In this document: piece by piece, positions 1 through 8,024 of the stretch
Layout: every line of letters starts with the position of its first letter
Numbering within the stretch: the first letter of the stretch is position 1
DNA from: Mycobacterium senriense
Lineage (GTDB): Bacteria; Actinomycetota; Actinomycetes; Mycobacteriales; Mycobacteriaceae
Direction: 5' to 3'
DNA length: 64,000 nt
Assembly (NCBI RefSeq): GCF_019668465.1
Contig: NZ_AP024828.1
Coordinates: forward strand, 1,240,001 to 1,304,000
The notes under the pieces: model-generated
What the model saw: the letters and a program-made list of their open reading frames with translations, nothing else
Told to the model about the DNA's origin: nothing
Databases searched by the model: none
Translations under genes and position numbers: made by a program

Positions 1-222
1 CCGATCGTCGGCCCGCTGGCCGGCGCCGTGATCGGCATCTTCCTCTACGACTTCTTCATCGGCCACGTGCTGGATGCGCGCGCGATCATGCTGCTGACCC
101 CGGAGCCGGGCCTGGCCCCGCTGCCGACCACCGATGCCGCGTCAAGGGTGGCCGGCCCCGTCACCGCCGAGGACAGCGCGGACGCGGAAAGCCCAGCGGC
201 AGAAGAGGATCGGGCCGCCTAG
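1..222 (+). CDS. MIP/aquaporin family channel, C-terminal fragment
   Basis: This is the 3' end of a gene that begins outside the window; the frame is open from the first base to the stop. The visible 73 residues start inside a membrane segment (GPLAGAVIGIFLYDFFIGHVL) of the kind that ends MIP/aquaporin or glycerol-facilitator channels. It is followed by a polar, Ala/Glu-rich cytoplasmic tail of about 45 residues. The family moves water, glycerol or small solutes across the inner membrane. It converges on the enoyl-CoA hydratase with only 7 bases between the two stops. The NPA pore motifs are not in view, so substrate cannot be judged. Confidence 0.7.
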   Translation, partial: PIVGPLAGAVIGIFLYDFFIGHVLDARAIMLLTPEPGLAPLPTTDAASRVAGPVTAEDSADAESPAAEEDRAA

Positions 223-229
223 CGGCGTA

Positions 230-1015
230 TCAGGTGCCCGTCCACTTGGGTGGGCGCTTCTCCGCGAAGGCGATGGCGCCCTCCTTGGCGTCGTTGGAGG
301 AGAACACCGGAGTCAGCAGCTTGTTCTGCTCGGCGAACATCTCCTCGGGGCTCCAGCCGCGGGACTCCACGATGATCCGCTTGGTGGCGGCCACCGCGAG
401 CGGCCCGTTCGCCGCGATCTTTTCGGCCAGTTCGATCGCGGCGTCCAGCGCGCCGCCCGGGTCGGCCAGCACGTTGACCATGCCCAGCGCGTGCGCCCGC
501 TCGGCGCTCAGGTTTTCACCGGTCAGTGCCAGTTCCATGGCGATCGCGGACGGGATGCGCTGCGGTAGCCGCAGCAGCCCGCCGCCGCCGGCGACCAGGC
601 CACGCTTGACCTCCGGAATGCCGAATGCCGAGTCCTTCGAAGCCACGATCAGGTCGGTGGCCAGCGCCAGCTCGGTGCCACCGGCCAGCGCGTAACCCTC
701 GACCGCCGCGATCAGCGGCTTGACCGGCGGACGTTCGGTGAAGCCCATGCCGCGGCCCTCGACGATGGGAAGCTCGCCGCGGGCGAAGGCCTTGAGATCC
801 ATGCCCGCGCAGAACGAGCCGCCCGCCCCGGTGAGGATGCCCACCGAGAGGCCGGTCTCATTGTCGAGCCGATCAACGGCGGCGGCCAGGCCGTTGGCCA
901 CCGCGGAGTTCACCGCGTTCTTGGCCTTCGGCCGGTTGATCGTGATGATGAGGATTCGATCCCGTTGTTCGACCAGAACTTCGGGTTCGTTGGCTTCGTC
1001 GTTCCCAGTGCTCAC
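230..1015 (-). CDS. echA1: Enoyl-CoA hydratase/isomerase, EchA1-like
   Basis: A crotonase-superfamily protein of 261 residues, expected to hydrate trans-2-enoyl-CoA in fatty-acid beta-oxidation in the cytoplasm. The CoA and oxyanion-hole regions are clear: the NRPKAKNAVN segment near residue 25, GGSFCAGMDLKAF near 60-72, and EGYALAGGTELALA near 105. The sequence closely matches M. tuberculosis EchA1 (Rv0222) throughout, and the order echA1, WS/DGAT, lipC is the same as there. I chose the GTG at 1015 (VSTGNDEANEPEV) because it matches the EchA1 N-terminus and length. A GTG three codons upstream (1024) lies closer to a GAAGGAG ribosome site and cannot be excluded. Confidence 0.9.
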   Translation of the reverse strand: MSTGNDEANEPEVLVEQRDRILIITINRPKAKNAVNSAVANGLAAAVDRLDNETGLSVGILTGAGGSFCAGMDLKAFARGELPIVEGRGMGFTERPPVKPLIAAVEGYALAGGTELALATDLIVASKDSAFGIPEVKRGLVAGGGGLLRLPQRIPSAIAMELALTGENLSAERAHALGMVNVLADPGGALDAAIELAEKIAANGPLAVAATKRIIVESRGWSPEEMFAEQNKLLTPVFSSNDAKEGAIAFAEKRPPKWTGT

Positions 1016-1142
1016 GTGCCGCACAGCTCCTTCGGTAGGGGTGGCTGCTGTCGGACCGATGGTAACGGTCGGCGGAAATGGCGTTAACGTCCCCCGAGAT
1101 CCCGCTTACCGCCGAAGGCGATTCCTTGCCGAGCGGGGCCGA

Positions 1143-2552
1143 TCACACTGGCGCCATCGCGGTCTCGACGACCGTCAGTTTCTCGGAAAGCCCTGCAGCC
1201 CTGCGGATTTCGATGAAGTCGGCGACCATGGCCTCGGAAACCTCGTGCGGGTCCTCGAGCGTGGACCCGTCGGAGAGCACCGAGATGTTGAGCTGATCGA
1301 CATAACTCCACACGGTGATGTTCAGGCCGCTGCCGGCGGTCAGCGGGCCGACCGAATAGATCTCGGTGACCAGCGCGCCGCCCACCCGGCCGCGTTCCCG
1401 GGGGCCGGGCACATTGGAGATGTTCAGGTTGAGGAGCTTGTTGTGCCCGTCGCGCCCGGACGCCCAGCGGAAGAAGGCCTGGGTGGGCGCGGGGGGCATG
1501 TAGGCCGCCCACCGGCTGACCAGCTCCGGCCCCATCAGCTGGTTGCTTTCCTTGGCGGCGATGGCGTTCTCGTGGCTGCACCGCACCCGCTCCAGCGGAT
1601 CGTCGGAATCGGTCGGCAGACCCACCAGCACACCGGTGAACCGATTGCCGGAGATCCGTTCGGGCGAAAAGTCGAAACTCATCGGCACCGACGCCAGCAG
1701 CGGCACGGCCGTGCCGTCGTACCGCAACAGCAGGGTGCGCAACGCGCCGGACGCCATGGCCAGCACCATGTCGTTGATCGTTGCCCCGAGTCGCTTGCCG
1801 GTCTCCTTGACATCGGCCAGCGCCAGCGTTGCGGTGGCGAACCGGCGTTCCGGGGTGATCTTGTGGTTCATGAACGTCGGCGGCGGTTCGAACGGCCGCG
1901 TCAGCTCCGGGGAGAATTTGCGCGCGCTGCGGCGCACCCTACCCAGCCCCTGGGCGGTGTAGCGGATGGTGCGCGGCAGGCTCCCGACATGGCGCATGTG
2001 GTCGGCGAACGCCGACGCCATCAGCTGGCGTGTGGTGGGGGCCGGGTCGCACATATACGCCTTGCCCTCCGGACCCGGCTGCAGATCCATGCCGCGAGCC
2101 ATCAAGTTCGCCGAGGCGACGCCGTCGGCCAGGGCGTGATGAATTTTGCCGACGACGGCAATCCGGTTGTCGGCCAAGCCATCCACGAAGTACATCTCCC
2201 ATAGCGGGCGGCTGCGGTCGAGCTGTGTGCTGGCGATTTGCCCGATGGCCTCGTCCAGTTCGCGCCGGCCGCCCGGCGGCGACACCCGCCAGGGGCGGAT
2301 GTGATAGTCCAGGTCGAGCTCGCAGTTCTCCCGCCACATCGGGTGGTGGAAACTGAACGGCACCTCGACGAGCTGGTAGCAGAACGGATCGAGCTTGTTC
2401 AGCCGCCCGGCGATGACTTCACGAAACGTGTCGACGTTCAGTGAGCGCCGATCGGCGTCCAGTTCGATGACGGCCGCTTTGATGGTGTGCATGTGCACAT
2501 TCGGCGCTTCGCTGTACAGCAGTACGGCGTCCCACCCGCTAAGCCTCTTCAC
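1143..2552 (-). CDS. WS/DGAT family O-acyltransferase (Rv0221-like)
   Basis: A 469-residue member of the wax ester synthase/diacylglycerol acyltransferase family, which joins acyl-CoA to diacylglycerol or long alcohols to make storage lipid. The catalytic HHxxxDG motif is present as HHALADG near residue 138. A conserved PLWEMYFVDGL segment precedes it, and the C-terminal NVPGPRERG segment is also typical. Length is normal for the mycobacterial tgs genes. It is the positional counterpart of Rv0221, with echA1 downstream and lipC upstream. Substrate preference cannot be read from sequence; some family members have little DGAT activity. Confidence 0.9.
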   Translation of the reverse strand: MKRLSGWDAVLLYSEAPNVHMHTIKAAVIELDADRRSLNVDTFREVIAGRLNKLDPFCYQLVEVPFSFHHPMWRENCELDLDYHIRPWRVSPPGGRRELDEAIGQIASTQLDRSRPLWEMYFVDGLADNRIAVVGKIHHALADGVASANLMARGMDLQPGPEGKAYMCDPAPTTRQLMASAFADHMRHVGSLPRTIRYTAQGLGRVRRSARKFSPELTRPFEPPPTFMNHKITPERRFATATLALADVKETGKRLGATINDMVLAMASGALRTLLLRYDGTAVPLLASVPMSFDFSPERISGNRFTGVLVGLPTDSDDPLERVRCSHENAIAAKESNQLMGPELVSRWAAYMPPAPTQAFFRWASGRDGHNKLLNLNISNVPGPRERGRVGGALVTEIYSVGPLTAGSGLNITVWSYVDQLNISVLSDGSTLEDPHEVSEAMVADFIEIRRAAGLSEKLTVVETAMAPV

Positions 2553-2596
2553 CGCTGCCCCTTGCCCATAGACGGACCATACTCAGCGGCGCCGCT

Positions 2597-3802
2597 TCAG
2601 ATAACCTCTTTTGCCCCGACGCGTGTCTTGGTCCGGTAGATCTGGCTGAGGAACAGCGAGGCGACGTGCGCGGCCGCGCCGGCACGCTCGCCGTCGATGA
2701 GGTCGTAACCATGGCCGGCCCCGGGGAATTCGAGGTAACCGACCATCGAATGCGACACCCCCCGCAGCCGCTCGACGAAGCTGCGCGCCTGCTCGACGGG
2801 GATGACGGTGTCCTTGCTGCCATGAATGACCAGGAAGGGCGGCGCGTTGCGGTGCACGCGCGCGATCGGGGATGCGTCGCGGAAGATCTCGGGGCGACGG
2901 GCGATCGACTTCTTCACCACGACCCGCTCCAGGAACTCGACGAACCGTTCGCGCTCCGGCGTCGAGCGGTCCTCCCAGTCGTAGCGGCCGTAGATCCCGA
3001 CGACGGCGTCCACCGAGGTGTCCGCGCCCTCGGGCAGCTTCGCCCGGAACTGCGGGTCATCGGGCGTCAGCCCGGCCAGCGCGCACAGGTGGCCGCCGGC
3101 CGAACATCCCGCTATCGCAACGAAAGTGCGGTCGCCGCCGAACTTGTCGACGTTGGCACGGGCCCACGCGATGGCGGTCTTGACGTCGATGATGTGGCGC
3201 GGCCAGCGGTGGTGCGGCGAGACGCGGTAGTTGACCGCCAGGCACACCCATCCCTGTTCGGCGAGCCGGGACATCAGCGCCGATCCCTGACCCATGCACT
3301 TGCCGTGCACCCAGGCGCCGCCCGGCAGGAAGATCAGGACCGGCGCGGGCTGCGCGGGCAGGTCTTTGCGCCGCCAGACGTCGAGCACCTGATCGGGGTG
3401 GTCGCCGTAGTGGACGGCGCGGCGGTAGAGGTAGCGGCGCTGGCGCAGGCCGTCCCAGATCGGGGGGGTCTTCTCGGCGACCGGCCAGTCCATCTCGAGG
3501 TCCGCGGCCGACACGACCCCGCGCAACGCGGCCAGGGAAACCTGCTGGGTGCTCTCCCGGTCGCGGCGCCGGGCGTCGTTGATTCCGGGCGTGAACCAGT
3601 CCTTGGTCACCGCGGAGATCGCCTCGGGCGCGTTCCGGGCGCCCCACACGCCCATAGCGGTCAAACCGCCCAGGGGCTCAAGGTGCTTGCCGACCACGGG
3701 CAGCGAAGCCCCGGCCACACTCAACGCCAGCGCATAGTCACCGGGGCGGGCCCGCAGCAACCATTTCACGCAATCGGTAATGCCCGGTCCACGCACCGTC
3801 AT
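2597..3802 (-). CDS. lipC: Esterase/lipase LipC
   Basis: An alpha/beta-hydrolase esterase of 401 residues. The oxyanion-hole motif appears as LPGGAWVHGKC, the nucleophile elbow as AGCSAGGHL (Ser as nucleophile), a late acid in HGSKDTVIP and the catalytic His in PGAGHGYD. LipC of M. tuberculosis (Rv0220) has about the same length and is described as a cell-surface-associated lipase. I took the ATG at 3802 (MTVRGPGITDCV), which gives the usual length, rather than the longest possible start at 3853. It lies 44 bases upstream of the acyltransferase on the same strand, so the two may be co-transcribed. Confidence 0.88.
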   Translation of the reverse strand: MTVRGPGITDCVKWLLRARPGDYALALSVAGASLPVVGKHLEPLGGLTAMGVWGARNAPEAISAVTKDWFTPGINDARRRDRESTQQVSLAALRGVVSAADLEMDWPVAEKTPPIWDGLRQRRYLYRRAVHYGDHPDQVLDVWRRKDLPAQPAPVLIFLPGGAWVHGKCMGQGSALMSRLAEQGWVCLAVNYRVSPHHRWPRHIIDVKTAIAWARANVDKFGGDRTFVAIAGCSAGGHLCALAGLTPDDPQFRAKLPEGADTSVDAVVGIYGRYDWEDRSTPERERFVEFLERVVVKKSIARRPEIFRDASPIARVHRNAPPFLVIHGSKDTVIPVEQARSFVERLRGVSHSMVGYLEFPGAGHGYDLIDGERAGAAAHVASLFLSQIYRTKTRVGAKEVI

Positions 3803-3970
3803 GGTGGGGACTGTACCCCTCACGACGGTGCGCAAACTGACGTTTCCGCACAACGGGCGGACGGGGCGAAAACGCTTTGCCCGGCCCGCTCGCTGAGCTC
3901 GGTATTTACGCTGTTTGAACCGTTTTTCGCGGTTCGCTGAATTTGGTGAATTTTGCTGTGGACGACACGC

Positions 3971-4624
3971 TTACCTGGCCGTCAGGTCGGCGATCACCCG
4001 GCCGCCGACAAGACTGACGCTGGTCAGCGTCAGTCCCACCTGTGCGGCCAGCGCGGCGGCGCTGTCCACCCCGACCGATGCCCAGCGAAACCAGGGCCCG
4101 ACCTCACCCGCCGCCTCCAGCCGCACCCATCGCGAACAGATTCCGATGGCCTCGGCTTCGAATTCGGCGATGCAACGGCCACCGCGGGCCAGCAGTTCGA
4201 AGGCGCGTCCCAGGATTCGGCGCGGGTCCCCGCCGAGCCCGACGTTGCCGTCGACCAGCAGAACCGTCTGCCACAGGCCCGTACCCGGCAGCGGCTCGAA
4301 CACGTCGCCCAGCAGGGCCGGCGCGCCGCCTCGGCCCGCCAGCTGAATCGCGGTCGCGGACCGGTCGATGCCGAGTGCGGGGATGCCGCGCTGACTCAGC
4401 CTGGCCACCAACCGGCCCGGACCGCAGCCCAGCTCGATCGTCGGCCCGGTGCACATCTGCGTGACGGCTTCGTCGAAGACCTCGTCGAAGGCGTCGCCAG
4501 ATCCATCACCGGGGCATCGCACACCAAGCCATCGGTGCGCCGGCAGTGGCCGCAGTTCGCCGTCCTCATGCCGGATCCAACATCGCTCCCCGCCGAGTGC
4601 CCGATCGTAAAGTTGCCCAAGCAT
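3971..4624 (-). CDS. Class I SAM-dependent methyltransferase
   Basis: A 217-residue protein beginning MLGQLYDRALGG, with a Rossmann SAM-binding glycine motif ELGCGPGRL at residues 64-72 and a following acidic strand end (ALGIDRSATAI). This is the class I methyltransferase fold; nothing shows the substrate. The open frame continues upstream to 5011, but that extension is Arg/Ser-rich, overlaps nirD antisense and does not look like protein. In M. tuberculosis the lipC-lipW interval instead holds Rv0219/Rv0218. The gene reads in the same direction as nirD, 191 bases downstream, and could be read through from that operon. Confidence 0.8.
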   Translation of the reverse strand: MLGQLYDRALGGERCWIRHEDGELRPLPAHRWLGVRCPGDGSGDAFDEVFDEAVTQMCTGPTIELGCGPGRLVARLSQRGIPALGIDRSATAIQLAGRGGAPALLGDVFEPLPGTGLWQTVLLVDGNVGLGGDPRRILGRAFELLARGGRCIAEFEAEAIGICSRWVRLEAAGEVGPWFRWASVGVDSAAALAAQVGLTLTSVSLVGGRVIADLTAR

Positions 4625-4815
4625 TCCACGTCCCTCGCGTCCTGGCCGATCGGGCGGCGCGGCGGCGCTCGGCCCCGTGCGGGACGTTGCGGCGACGTAC
4701 CGGCGAACCCAACAAGCTGACAGCAAGCCCGTGCGCCAGCATTGCTCCGATACCCCGATCCTGGGTCGGATAATCCAACGCACTGGTGCACGGGACCGGA
4801 AGGGGGACGGTTCAG

Positions 4816-5139
4816 TCAGATGTGGACTTTCCCATCGACCGACAGGTGAACCAACCCGTCGTCGGCATGAACGGGATAGGCAGTGACCGGTGCTCCGCCG
4901 TTGGCGACCTCGCGTCCCGATGCCAGGTGGTAGGTGAAGCCGTGCAGCGGGCAGATGACGACATCGGCATCCATGAGCCCATCGGCCAGCGGACCGCCGC
5001 GATGCGGGCACACGGCGTCAAGTGCGCGCAGCGAGCCATCCCGGCACCGGAACACCGCGATCTGCCGGCCGTCGACGACGAACGTGCGGCCCTGTCCGAC
5101 CGGAATCTGATCCACCGGACCCAGGTTGACGTCGCTCAT
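4816..5139 (-). CDS. nirD: Assimilatory nitrite reductase small subunit NirD
   Basis: A 107-residue Rieske-type [2Fe-2S] protein, the small subunit of NADH-dependent nitrite reductase. Cluster ligands are visible as CPHRGG (Cys44, His46) and CPLHGFTYHLASG (Cys63, His66). With NirB it reduces nitrite to ammonium in the cytoplasm. Its start overlaps the nirB stop by four bases, which points to translational coupling. It is the last clear gene of the leftward nitrate-assimilation operon. Confidence 0.93.
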   Translation of the reverse strand: MSDVNLGPVDQIPVGQGRTFVVDGRQIAVFRCRDGSLRALDAVCPHRGGPLADGLMDADVVICPLHGFTYHLASGREVANGGAPVTAYPVHADDGLVHLSVDGKVHI

Positions 5140-7649
5140 CGCACCGGCACCTGGGGCAGCGGGATCAGCGGCAAGGATGAACGAAATTCACTGCTATTCA
5201 ATGCATTTCGGCTATTCGCCCACGGATCGCGATACGCGTCGACCGACTTCTGCATGTGCGCGTCCAGGTCGGCGGCAATGCCGTCGCTGTCGAAGACCAC
5301 GACGTTCCGAATCCGGTCGATACCCACCCGCGGGACGAAGTCGTAGCTGCGCTCCAGCCAGTTGGCGTTTTCGCGGTAGTACTGCAGGAAGCGTCCGGTC
5401 AGCGCAATCACCTCGTCCGGGGTGTCCACAGTGGTCAACAGGTCGCCCTTGCGTACGTGTGCACCGGCGGCGCCGCCGACGTAGATCTGCCACTGCCCGC
5501 CTTCTATCGCCACCACGCCGACGTCCTTGCAAAGCGCCTCGGCACAGTTGCGGGGGCACCCGGTCACCGCCAGCTTCATCTTGCCGGGGGCGGGTATGCC
5601 TTGGAAGCGCTCCTCGATCGCAATGCCCAGCGCCGTCGAATCACCCAGGCCGTAGCGGCAGAAGTCGCTTCCCACACAGGTTTTGACGGTGCGGAAGCTT
5701 TTGCCGTACGCATACCCGGACGGCATTCCGAGGTCGGCCCACACCAGCGGGAGGTCTTCCTTCCGCACGCCCAACAGATCGATGCGCTGGCCGCCGGTGA
5801 GCTTGATCATCGGGATGCGGTACTTGTCGGCGACGTCCGCGATTTTGCGCAGTTGCTCGGCGCTGGTCACCCCACCCTTGAGTTGGGGCACCACCGAGAA
5901 CGTTCCGTCCCGCTGAATGTTGCCGTGTACACGGTCGTTGATGAACCGGCCGTCGCGCTCGTCGACGAATTCGTCGCCCCACATCATGTGCAGCAACGAG
6001 GACAAGGCCATTTTGGATCCGGCGTCCTCGCGGCCCTCCGGCGCCAGCGCGGCGAAAACAGACGACACCGAGTGCAGTTCGAGCTCGCGGATCCTGCGCA
6101 TCAGCTCCGGCTTCTCGTAAGGGATCCCCCGCACGTACCAATTGGCTTCGGCGTCCTGCGAAATCGCGCCGTCAGCCGCCCACTCGACGATCTGCGCGAC
6201 CAGGCCCTTGCAGGACCCGCATCCTTTGCCGGCGCGGGTCGCTGACATCACGCCCTCGAGTGACGTTTGCCCGTCTCTGACGCACCGCACGATGGCGGAC
6301 TTGTCGACGCCGTTGCAGTTGCATACTTGAGCGTCGTCGGATAATTCGGCCGCCCCGGTGGCTTGGTCCGGAGCACCGCCGATGTCGAACATCAGCGACA
6401 CGCGCTCGGGCGGCAGCGGGAGACCGCGGTCGAAGGCCTGCATCAGAAACGCCACTTTGCTGACGTCGCCGACCAGCGTCGCCCCGACCAATTTGTCGTC
6501 GCGCACCACGACGGTCTTGTACACCCCCCGCCGGGGCTCGGAGTACTGTACGAATTCGTCGTCGTCGCGCTCCGGGCTCTTGATGCCCATCGCCGCCACG
6601 TCCACTCCGGCAACCTTGAGCTTGGTTGCAGTGCGCGAACCATGGTATGCCGCACGGGGATTGACGCCCGTCAAGTGATCGGCAAGCACGGTGGCCTGCT
6701 CCCATAGCGGCGCGACCAGGCCGTAGACCTGACCGCGGTGCTGCGCGCATTCCCCCACCACGTAAATGTCGCCGTCATCGACCGACCGCATGTGATCGTC
6801 GGCGACGATGGCGCGTTCGACAGTCAAACCGGCGCGCACCGCCAACCCGACATTCGGGCGGATGCCTGCCGCCATCACCACCATGTCGCAGTGCAGCCGG
6901 CTGCCATCGTCGAACTCGATCGCCGACGGCAACCCGTCCTGAGTGAGCATCCCGGTGGTTTTCCTACCCGTGCACACCTCGATGCCCAGCGCCTCGACCA
7001 GCCGCCGCAAAATGCCGCTCCCTTGATCGTCGAGTTGAGCATTCATCAATGTAGGACCGCCCTGCACGACACTCACCTGCAGTCCCCGGTTCTGCAGGCC
7101 TCTGGCGGCCTCCAGACCCAAGAGACCACCCCCGATCACGGCCGCCCGGCTTCGCCCCTCGGCGAAGCCGATCATGCCTGCGCAGTCGTCGAGTGTGCGA
7201 AAGCCGAAGACGCCGGGCGCAAGAGTCTTGTTGTCCACCCAAATGCCGTCCACCGGCGGGAAGAACGATCTGCTGCCGGTGGCGAGGATCAGCTTGTCGT
7301 AGCGCACGGTGCTGCCGTCGTCGGCGTGCACCAGGTGCGCAAAGGGGTCAATGCGCACCACTCGCACCCCTGGCCGCAGGTCAATGTCGTTGTCGGCGTA
7401 CCAATCCAGCGGATTGAGATAGATTTCGCGGGCATCGTCGGAGCCTGCCAGCACGTTGGAGAGCAAGATGCGGTTGTAGTTCCCGTAGGGTTCGTCGCCA
7501 AACACGGTGATCGAGAACCGCTCACTGCCGCCGCGGGCGATGATTTCCTCGAGCGCCCGCGCTCCCGCCATGCCGTTCCCGACCACCACCAGGGTAGCCG
7601 GGGCCTGCGGACGGTGGCCGTTGGTCTCACATTGAATGAGTGTGGTCAT
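5136..7649 (-). CDS. nirB: Nitrite reductase [NAD(P)H] large subunit NirB
   Basis: A full-length 837-residue NirB, which transfers electrons from NAD(P)H through FAD, [2Fe-2S] and [4Fe-4S]-siroheme centres to make ammonium from nitrite. The order is an N-terminal FAD/NAD-binding region (GNGMAGA at 24-30), a BFD-like [2Fe-2S] domain at roughly 440-495 (CNCNG, then GCGSCKG), a ferredoxin-like half domain, and the siroheme/[4Fe-4S] site. That site reads CVGSDFC near residue 657 and GCPRNC near 700. Its start is 18 bases after the small upstream gene and its end overlaps nirD. In M. tuberculosis nirBD lies elsewhere (Rv0252-Rv0253), not beside lipC. Confidence 0.95.
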   Translation of the reverse strand: MTTLIQCETNGHRPQAPATLVVVGNGMAGARALEEIIARGGSERFSITVFGDEPYGNYNRILLSNVLAGSDDAREIYLNPLDWYADNDIDLRPGVRVVRIDPFAHLVHADDGSTVRYDKLILATGSRSFFPPVDGIWVDNKTLAPGVFGFRTLDDCAGMIGFAEGRSRAAVIGGGLLGLEAARGLQNRGLQVSVVQGGPTLMNAQLDDQGSGILRRLVEALGIEVCTGRKTTGMLTQDGLPSAIEFDDGSRLHCDMVVMAAGIRPNVGLAVRAGLTVERAIVADDHMRSVDDGDIYVVGECAQHRGQVYGLVAPLWEQATVLADHLTGVNPRAAYHGSRTATKLKVAGVDVAAMGIKSPERDDDEFVQYSEPRRGVYKTVVVRDDKLVGATLVGDVSKVAFLMQAFDRGLPLPPERVSLMFDIGGAPDQATGAAELSDDAQVCNCNGVDKSAIVRCVRDGQTSLEGVMSATRAGKGCGSCKGLVAQIVEWAADGAISQDAEANWYVRGIPYEKPELMRRIRELELHSVSSVFAALAPEGREDAGSKMALSSLLHMMWGDEFVDERDGRFINDRVHGNIQRDGTFSVVPQLKGGVTSAEQLRKIADVADKYRIPMIKLTGGQRIDLLGVRKEDLPLVWADLGMPSGYAYGKSFRTVKTCVGSDFCRYGLGDSTALGIAIEERFQGIPAPGKMKLAVTGCPRNCAEALCKDVGVVAIEGGQWQIYVGGAAGAHVRKGDLLTTVDTPDEVIALTGRFLQYYRENANWLERSYDFVPRVGIDRIRNVVVFDSDGIAADLDAHMQKSVDAYRDPWANSRNALNSSEFRSSLPLIPLPQVPVR

Positions 7650-7667
7650 GAATGATCCTCGCCGGGA

Positions 7668-8021
7668 CTAGATCTCGACCAGGCCGACGTCAACGAACAC
7701 CGTGCCGCTCAGCCCGTCCGGCGCGGCGACGAAAATCTCGAGGACGGTGTCGGCGAGCAGGTCTTCGACGACGCGCAGCGGCACGTGGACGGCTGCTTTG
7801 GCGCCGATCGGGAAGTAGCGCATCGGGGCACCGTCACGCATCACCACGACGGTGATCAACTCGTCGGTGCTATTGCCGCCCCGGAAATAGACCGGCTGAG
7901 CGATCGCCCCAGCCGGCACCATGTAGCGCAGCGACGCATCGAGGAGAACCGGCGCGTCGTAGCCCTTGCCGTCGAACGCGAAGGCGCCCTGCAAGAATCG
8001 TGCCATGCTGTCGTCACCCAT
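7668..8021 (-). CDS. Small conserved protein of the nitrate-assimilation operon
   Basis: A 117-residue soluble protein between the nitrate reductase and nirB. The start has a strong ribosome site (AAGGAG, eight bases ahead). The reading shows a beta-rich pattern with PVLLDASLRYMVP, YFRGGNS and a C-terminal VFVDVGLVEI, no cysteines for a cluster, no signal peptide and no membrane segment. It starts 3 bases after the nitrate reductase stop and ends 18 bases before nirB, so it is almost certainly co-expressed. That position suggests a subunit, maturation factor or electron-transfer partner for nitrate or nitrite reduction, but I do not recognise a named family. Confidence 0.75.
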   Translation of the reverse strand: MGDDSMARFLQGAFAFDGKGYDAPVLLDASLRYMVPAGAIAQPVYFRGGNSTDELITVVVMRDGAPMRYFPIGAKAAVHVPLRVVEDLLADTVLEIFVAAPDGLSGTVFVDVGLVEI

Positions 8022-8024
8022 GGG